Shown in pieces: positions 5,835-9,811 of a DNA stretch of 9,811 nt. A program made the position numbers and the translations under genes. A model generated the notes under the pieces. The model did no database searches. It saw only the letters and a program-made list of their open reading frames with translations, and had not been told where the DNA came from. Positions within the stretch are counted from its first letter, which is position 1. The number at the start of each line of letters is the position of its first letter. Where the stretch lies: NCBI GenBank assembly GCA_046262995.1, contig JBHELQ010000170.1, forward strand, positions 1 to 9,811. Direction: 5' to 3'. Origin of the DNA: JBHELQ01 sp046262995 (GTDB lineage Bacteria > Actinomycetota > Thermoleophilia > Solirubrobacterales > Thermoleophilaceae).

Positions 5835-6669
5835 CGACCCGCCTGACGAGCCGCTCGCTCAACGCGCCGCTGTAGACCGGCTCCGCGGGGCCGCTGAGGT
5901 CCAGGTGCAGGTCCTCGCCGACGTGGACCTCGAGCTCTCCGCCATCCAGGCGCACCCTGAGCGGGCTGTCCAGGCCCTTCAGCACCGCGGCCACCGCGGC
6001 GCCACTCGCGCCGGTGCCCGAGGCCGTCGTCTCCCCCACTCCGCGCTCGAAGATGCGTGCCCTGATCGAAGCGTCCGCCTCGCGCCGCCAGAACGACACA
6101 TTGGTGCGGTTCGGAAACAGCTCGTGGCGCTCGATCTCGGGGCCGAAGCGGCCAAGCTCCAGCTCGTCGAGCCCGTCGGCGAGCTCGATCGCGCACTGCG
6201 GGTTGCCGACCTGCACGAACTGAAAGCTGAACTCGCGCCCCGCGGCGGTGAGCGTGCCGGCGCCGTCGTCGCCGCCCGAGGGGAAGTCGCGCTCGGACCG
6301 AAGGCTTGCGCGCCCCATGTCGACTGTGCAGGTCGTCTCCCCGGTGATGCGCGGCCTGATCTCGCCCGCGGGCGTACGTAGCGAGAAGGCGTCGTTCTGC
6401 GTCCAGCCCGAGCGTCGCAGGTACAGAACGGCCTGTCGTACGCCGTTCCCTGACAGCTCCGCCTCGCTCCCGTCAGGGTTGAAGATCCGAAGCTCGGCGA
6501 CGAAGGCGGGGTCGTCGCTGCGGGCGAGCAGGAGCAACCCGTCCGAGCCGATCCCGGTGTGGGCGGCGCACAGCGCCTGGACCCGACTGGCGGTCAGCTC
6601 GAACGGCAGCTCGTCCTGCTCGACGATCGCGTAGTCGTTGCCGAGCGCCTGCCACTTCTCGAAGCGCAC
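5821..6669 (-). CDS. dapF: diaminopimelate epimerase homologue with both catalytic Cys replaced by Ser
   Basis: This 282-aa two-lobed protein of the DapF family has the normal length. Seen: LGNDY (9-13, Asn11), GIGSDG (39-44), NPDGSE (64-69), GNPQ (155-158), NRTN (187-190) and ERGVGET (208-214, with Glu208 and Arg209). These match the positions that hold LL- or meso-DAP in characterised DapF. The two catalytic thiols, normally in CGNG and CGTG, are Ser73 (ELSGNG, codon TCA at 6451-6453) and Ser217 (TASGTG, codon TCG at 6019-6021). Family knowledge says the Cys pair performs the two-base inversion of LL-DAP to meso-DAP, so activity here is uncertain. The frame is open far upstream through miaA, but homology begins with MRFEKW at the GTG at 6669, 11 nt after the miaA stop. 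The 3' end overlaps the aminotransferase gene by 14 nt. No frameshift or other decay is visible. Confidence 0.92.
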   Translation of the reverse strand: MRFEKWQALGNDYAIVEQDELPFELTASRVQALCAAHTGIGSDGLLLLARSDDPAFVAELRIFNPDGSEAELSGNGVRQAVLYLRRSGWTQNDAFSLRTPAGEIRPRITGETTCTVDMGRASLRSERDFPSGGDDGAGTLTAAGREFSFQFVQVGNPQCAIELADGLDELELGRFGPEIERHELFPNRTNVSFWRREADASIRARIFERGVGETTASGTGASGAAVAAVLKGLDSPLRVRLDGGELEVHVGEDLHLDLSGPAEPVYSGALSERLVRRVDALQ

Positions 6670-6680
6670 GCCGTCGGACT

Positions 6681-7580
6681 CTACGTGAGCAGGGCCTCGA
6701 TCTCCGCTGCCGCCTCGTCGGCCTGGCGGTCGGTCACGTCGAGCACGTGGACGCCGTCCAGCCTGCGCATCCAGGTCAGTTGCCTCTTGGCGTAGTTGCG
6801 CGTCCGGCGCTTCATCGCGTCCAGGTCGTCTCGGAGCAGCTCCTCGTAGCCGAGCGCCGCTCGCGCGGTCCGGGACGCGCCCGCCGCCTCCGCGTGCGCG
6901 ACCTCCTTCGCCGCCCCGGCAGCGAGCATCCGCTCCACCCGGGCGTCGATTCGCTCGTACAGGGCCTCCCGCTCCATCACGAGCCCGCAAAGCAGGGTCG
7001 GATGCCGCACGGTGGCCGTCCAGAGGGTCGACTGACCCCCGCCCGGCGCCGGCTCCTCGCCCATCTCGAGCAGCTCCAGCGCGCGTACGACCCGGGAGCT
7101 GTCGCTCGGCGCGATCCGCTCGGCGGCTTGCGCGTCCGCATCGGCCAGGCGCCCGTGCAGCGCCTCCGGGCCCGCCCGACCGAGTTCGTCCTCGAGCCGC
7201 TCGCGCAGCCCCGGCGGCGGCGGCGGCCGCAGCTCCAGCTCGGTCAGCGCCGCCTGCAGGTACAGCCCCGTCCCGCCGACCACTAGCGGGCGCCTGCCGG
7301 CCGCGACCGCCGCGTCGATCTCCCGTCTGGCGAGCAGGGCGAACTCGCCCGCGGAGAAGCTCGCGGAGACCGGGACGATGCCGACGAGGCGGTGCTCCAG
7401 GCGGGCACGCTGCTCCCGCGTCGGGGCACCGGTCAGCGCCTCCAGCCCCCGGTAGACCTGCAGCGCGTCGGCGGAGATCGCGACGGGGCTCTCGCCGCGC
7501 TCGCGCAGCCCCTCGGCCAGCGCCAGAGAGACGTCTGTCTTGCCGACTCCCGTCGGGCCGAAGACGGCGATGACCTGCAC
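6681..7580 (-). CDS. miaA: tRNA dimethylallyltransferase
   Basis: This enzyme transfers dimethylallyl from DMAPP to N6 of A37 in tRNAs reading UNN codons, giving i6A. From the GTG at 7580 it is 299 aa, within the usual range. It shows the P-loop GPTGVGKT (8-15), the SADALQVYRG segment (36-45, family SADSxQVYRG with the catalytic Asp38), FSAGEF (75-80), VVGGTGLYLQA (about 100-110) and the late tRNA-binding NYAKRQLTW. A longer version from a GTG at 7613 adds 11 residues without family support and would overlap the divergent gene; MQVIAVFGPTG is the usual depth of the P-loop. No Shine-Dalgarno is seen; CATACT 6 nt upstream could make the mRNA leaderless. It heads the unit miaA-dapF-dapL-DUF429. 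Its partner MiaB is encoded on the same strand about 1 kb upstream, separated by a lipoprotein gene on the other strand. Confidence 0.96.
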   Translation of the reverse strand: MQVIAVFGPTGVGKTDVSLALAEGLRERGESPVAISADALQVYRGLEALTGAPTREQRARLEHRLVGIVPVSASFSAGEFALLARREIDAAVAAGRRPLVVGGTGLYLQAALTELELRPPPPPGLRERLEDELGRAGPEALHGRLADADAQAAERIAPSDSSRVVRALELLEMGEEPAPGGGQSTLWTATVRHPTLLCGLVMEREALYERIDARVERMLAAGAAKEVAHAEAAGASRTARAALGYEELLRDDLDAMKRRTRNYAKRQLTWMRRLDGVHVLDVTDRQADEAAAEIEALLT

Positions 7581-7586
7581 GCAGCG

Positions 7587-7592
7587 AGTATG
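7587..7592 (-). promoter_or_regulatory. possible -10 element for miaA
   Basis: On the minus strand CATACT keeps the most conserved A and final T of a -10 hexamer. It is followed by 6 nt and then the GTG at 7580, the same geometry as the -10-like element before the second SDR gene. No -35 is evident. If correct, the miaA operon mRNA starts at its GTG. Confidence 0.25.
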
Positions 7593-7601
7593 TCGCGCGA
7601 C
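7592..7601. other. 10-bp perfect palindrome in the miaA/lipoprotein divergent gap
   Basis: GTCGCGCGAC reads the same on both strands and touches the proposed miaA -10 element. It could be a half-site or operator shared by the divergent genes, but a CG-only core of this size can occur by chance in DNA this rich in GC. Confidence 0.15.
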
Positions 7602-7634
7602 GCCCAGACGCACGCGCCGCTACGAATACGCCCC

Positions 7635-8567
7635 GTGCGGCGCGCCCTATGGACCCTCTGCTGCCTCGCGATGCTGGGCCTCGCCGCCTGCGGCGGCGGG
7701 CACTCACGGCCCAAGCGCGCGCCGCAGGCGGTGCCCAACGGGCACTACGGCCACCCGAAGAAGATCCAGCATGCGTCCGGCGAGACGTTCGTTCCCGGGC
7801 GGGCGAGGAGAGTGGTCGTCCTCACGCCGGGGGCCGCGGATACGACGCTCGCGCTGGGCGTCAAGCCGGTCGGCGCGGCCGGCCGGCCGTCCGGCGGCTT
7901 TCCCGGCTATCTCGCCGCGCGCCTGGGCGGCGTGCGCGACCTCGGTCCCCCGTACCGGCTCTCGCTGCCGCGGATCAGGGCGCTCCACTCCGAGCTCATC
8001 CTCGGCTCACAGCGCCGGCAGGGCAGCCTGTTCGAGCAGCTGAGGGTGATCGCCCCCACGGTGATGAGCCCTCCGCCCCGAATTGGCCCCGGCACGCCCA
8101 GGCAGTGGCGACTCATGTCGCGCCTGTACGCCGAGGCGCTCGGGCGGGTCGACGAGGGCGAGGCCATGCTCAGGCGGTACGACGCCCTGGCCGCGGGCGT
8201 CCGGCGCCGTTTCGGCCCGGGCGCGCGACGGCTGCGCGTAGCGGCCATCGAGGCGCTCCCGTCGGGAGCAAGGCTCGCGGGGCTCGACTCGTTCGCCGCG
8301 GCCGTGCTCCTGGACGCCGGCGTCCGCGGTGCCCGGCCGCGAGGGATCTCCCGGGCCCTGCCGCCGCAGCGCTACGCCCGCCTGCCGGCGGACCTCGTCC
8401 TGGTGAGCGCCGTCGACGGAGCCGAGCGCACGCTCGCCGGGTTGCGGCGAGGGCTGCGTGCCCGCACCGTCGTCGTGCCCGATGAGCTGTGGTGGCGCGG
8501 CGAGGGGCCGCTCGCATCGGCCGCGGCCCTGGGCGAGCTCGAACGGCTGGTCAGGCGACCCGGCTGA
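7635..8567 (+). CDS. lipoprotein, periplasmic-binding protein of iron-siderophore type (orphan)
   Basis: This 310-aa protein has a short Arg-rich start, a hydrophobic stretch and the lipobox LAAC with Cys19 followed by glycines, so it is expected to be lipid-anchored outside the membrane. RRVVVLTPGAADTTLALG (58-75) opens a TroA/FecB-type binding domain. GVRDLG (99-104), a segment saying which residues 'were proposed' on a long linking helix (GSLFEQL to about 190), and a second lobe from about 200 follow, as in class III substrate-binding proteins for Fe3+-siderophores, heme or cobalamin. No permease or ATPase gene is next to it, so its transporter is elsewhere or absent. An ATG at 7590 in the same frame would add 15 residues, but these include the run CTA-CGA-ATA, unusual for this genome, and make an overlong signal-peptide start; GTG 7635 is preferred. 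Its 3' end overlaps miaB by 17 bp. Confidence 0.82.
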   Translation: MRRALWTLCCLAMLGLAACGGGHSRPKRAPQAVPNGHYGHPKKIQHASGETFVPGRARRVVVLTPGAADTTLALGVKPVGAAGRPSGGFPGYLAARLGGVRDLGPPYRLSLPRIRALHSELILGSQRRQGSLFEQLRVIAPTVMSPPPRIGPGTPRQWRLMSRLYAEALGRVDEGEAMLRRYDALAAGVRRRFGPGARRLRVAAIEALPSGARLAGLDSFAAAVLLDAGVRGARPRGISRALPPQRYARLPADLVLVSAVDGAERTLAGLRRGLRARTVVVPDELWWRGEGPLASAAALGELERLVRRPG

Positions 8568-9811
8568 GCAGCCGCTCGTGGCCCGCCAGCGTCGTGCTGG
8601 TGGCCGCCTCGATCTCGACTTCCACCAGCTCGCCGGGCCGGGCGGTCCCAGCGAAGTTCACGGTCTTCCCGTGCCGGATGCGTCCGCGAAGCCTGTCTGG
8701 ATCCGTGCGCGAGCGGCCCTCGACGAGCACCTCCATCGTCCGGCCGACGAAGCGCTGGGAGCGCTCGTGAGCGATGCGCTGGACGGCGTCCACGAGCCGC
8801 TCCATGCGCTTCCCCTTCACGTCCGCCGGGACGCCGTCCGGCAGCACGGCCGCCTCGGTCCCCCGCCGCGGCGAGAAGATGAAGGTGAAGGCGGAGTCGT
8901 AGCGCACCTGCTCGACGAGCTCGAGTGTCTGCGCGAAGTCGGCCTCGGTCTCCCCCGGGAAGCCGACGATGATGTCGGTCGTGATCGCGCAGTCGGGCAC
9001 GAGCTCCCGGATCGTCGCGACGCGGGCCAGGTAGCGCTCGCGGCTGGAGGTCCGCCTCATGGCCTTCAAGACACGCGTCGAGCCGGACTGGAGCGGCAGG
9101 TGGATGTGCTCGCACACGGAAGGCAGCTCGGCGTGCGCGCGGATCACGTCCTGGCGGATGTCCTTCGGGTGGGGGCTCGTATAGCGGATCCGCTCGACCC
9201 CCTCCACCCCGTCCGCGACCGCCAGCAGCTCGGCGAAGCTCGTCTTCGCCTGGCGCGGCAGGTCGCGACCGTATGAGCACACGTTCTGGCCGAGCAGTGT
9301 GACCTCCCGGACGCCGTCCGCGGCCAGCCGCTCGACCTCGCGGACGATCTCCGCGGCGGGTCGGGAGACCTCACGACCGCGTGTCGAAGGCACGATGCAG
9401 TAGGAGCAGGCGCAGTTGCACCCCACCGATATCTGCACCCACCCCTGGAACTCTCGCTCCCGCTTCATCGGCAGGTGCCCGGTGAAGCCCTCGAACTCGA
9501 AGTAGCCCTGCGCGGTCAGGTTGTCGCTAGTGAGGAACTCGGCCAGCTTGTGCACCTGGCCGGGCCCGAACGCGACGTCGACGTGCGGGAACTGCTCGAA
9601 GACTTCGTCCTTGAGCGACTGCGCCCAGCAGCCGCCGACCCCGACCACCTTCGCCGGGTCCTCCGCCTTCAGCCGCTTCGCCTCACCGAGATGCCCGGCG
9701 AGCCGGTCGTCGGCCTTCTCGCGGATCGAGCAGGTGTTGAACAGGATCAGGTCGGCTTGCTCGCGGTCCGGCGCCTCCGCGTACCCGAGCGCCTCGAGCA
9801 TCCCCTTCATC
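8551..9811 (-). CDS. miaB: tRNA-2-methylthio-N6-dimethylallyladenosine synthase (N-terminus outside window)
   Basis: The visible 420 codons are a radical-SAM methylthiotransferase that converts i6A37 to ms2i6A37. The UPF0004 domain has two of its three cluster cysteines, in NTCSIRE (Cys27) and GGCWAQ (Cys61); the first Cys and roughly 25 residues lie beyond base 9811. The radical-SAM CxxxCxxC is C131-C135-C138 in GCNCACSYCIVPSTRG, with an additional Cys133 inside it. LLGQNV (172-177), HLPLQSGS (237-244), GFPGET (283-288) and FSPRRGT (312-318) follow, and a TRAM RNA-binding domain occupies about 355-416. Numbering is from the Met at 9808-9810, which is internal (family RMKGLLEALGY), not the true start. 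MiaB type is favoured over RimO or MtaB by SIREKA and VPSTRGRE. The stop lies inside the convergent lipoprotein gene. Confidence 0.96.
   Translation of the reverse strand, partial: MKGMLEALGYAEAPDREQADLILFNTCSIREKADDRLAGHLGEAKRLKAEDPAKVVGVGGCWAQSLKDEVFEQFPHVDVAFGPGQVHKLAEFLTSDNLTAQGYFEFEGFTGHLPMKREREFQGWVQISVGCNCACSYCIVPSTRGREVSRPAAEIVREVERLAADGVREVTLLGQNVCSYGRDLPRQAKTSFAELLAVADGVEGVERIRYTSPHPKDIRQDVIRAHAELPSVCEHIHLPLQSGSTRVLKAMRRTSSRERYLARVATIRELVPDCAITTDIIVGFPGETEADFAQTLELVEQVRYDSAFTFIFSPRRGTEAAVLPDGVPADVKGKRMERLVDAVQRIAHERSQRFVGRTMEVLVEGRSRTDPDRLRGRIRHGKTVNFAGTARPGELVEVEIEAATSTTLAGHERLLSRVA

Noticed and set aside
7581..7613. Longer miaA starting at GTG 7613
   Set aside because: The 11 extra residues precede the normal MiaA N-terminus and would overlap the divergent promoter region; GTG 7580 places the P-loop at the usual depth.
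5821..7707. 628-codon open frame covering dapF and running through all of miaA
   Set aside because: The part beyond 6669 is an out-of-frame reading of miaA with an Arg/Gly/Ala-rich composition. The open frame reflects rarity of stops at this GC content; DapF homology begins at 6669.
9808..9810. ATG as the true start of miaB
   Set aside because: It matches the internal Met of the family's RMKGLLEALGY region, and the first cluster Cys would be lost; the gene continues past the window edge.
1..9811. tRNA/rRNA genes, CRISPR arrays, insertion sequences, riboswitches or long repeats
   Set aside because: Coding sequence fills nearly the whole window; no repeat-spacer pattern, transposase, terminal inverted repeats or RNA gene signature was seen by eye.

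Overview
This is a dense, very GC-rich stretch (about 70% GC by eye; third codon positions are mostly G or C) of a bacterial chromosome, with 11 genes and almost no intergenic DNA. GTG starts, a GatD-type lipid II amidotransferase and a miaB / miaA / dapF / hflX neighbourhood all point to Actinomycetota. Protein style (for example the DapF and MiaB variants) suggests a deep branch such as Thermoleophilia, but that placement is recall and inference, not a search result.

Layout, left to right. (1) The 3' end of gatD (+) is followed 20 bp later by an extended-SDR epimerase/dehydratase (+). (2) hflX-dut (-) is a two-gene unit joined by an ATGA overlap. Its dut end meets the first SDR tail-to-tail in a shared CTAG. 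(3) A second SDR of the same general type (+) starts 17 bp from hflX, divergently, and again ends in a shared CTAG with the next minus-strand gene. (4) A minus-strand unit reads miaA > dapF > dapL-like aminotransferase > DUF429-like gene (gaps +11, -14 and +4 bp). (5) A lipoprotein of the iron-siderophore binding family (+) starts divergently from miaA and overlaps the 3' end of miaB by 17 bp. (6) miaB (-) runs off the right edge.

Functional themes. MiaA and MiaB make the successive i6A and ms2i6A modifications of tRNA A37. HflX is a ribosome-splitting/rescue GTPase. Dut cleans the nucleotide pool. DapL and DapF belong to the diaminopimelate branch that feeds both lysine and peptidoglycan, and GatD amidates the peptidoglycan stem peptide. 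The two SDRs and the lipoprotein are plus-strand genes inserted into this otherwise minus-strand housekeeping series.

Most notable observations: the DapF homologue has Ser at both positions (73 and 217) where the family's two catalytic cysteines belong, although other active-site residues are kept; the 17-bp hflX/SDR divergent gap contains AGTGTAGGCT, a symmetric pair of -10 elements sharing one TA step, placed for leaderless transcription of the SDR and perhaps of hflX; and the DUF429-like protein downstream of dapL appears to have lost acidic residues of the predicted nuclease site. No mobile elements, RNA genes, CRISPR arrays, convincing terminators or gene-free stretches over 300 bp were seen.
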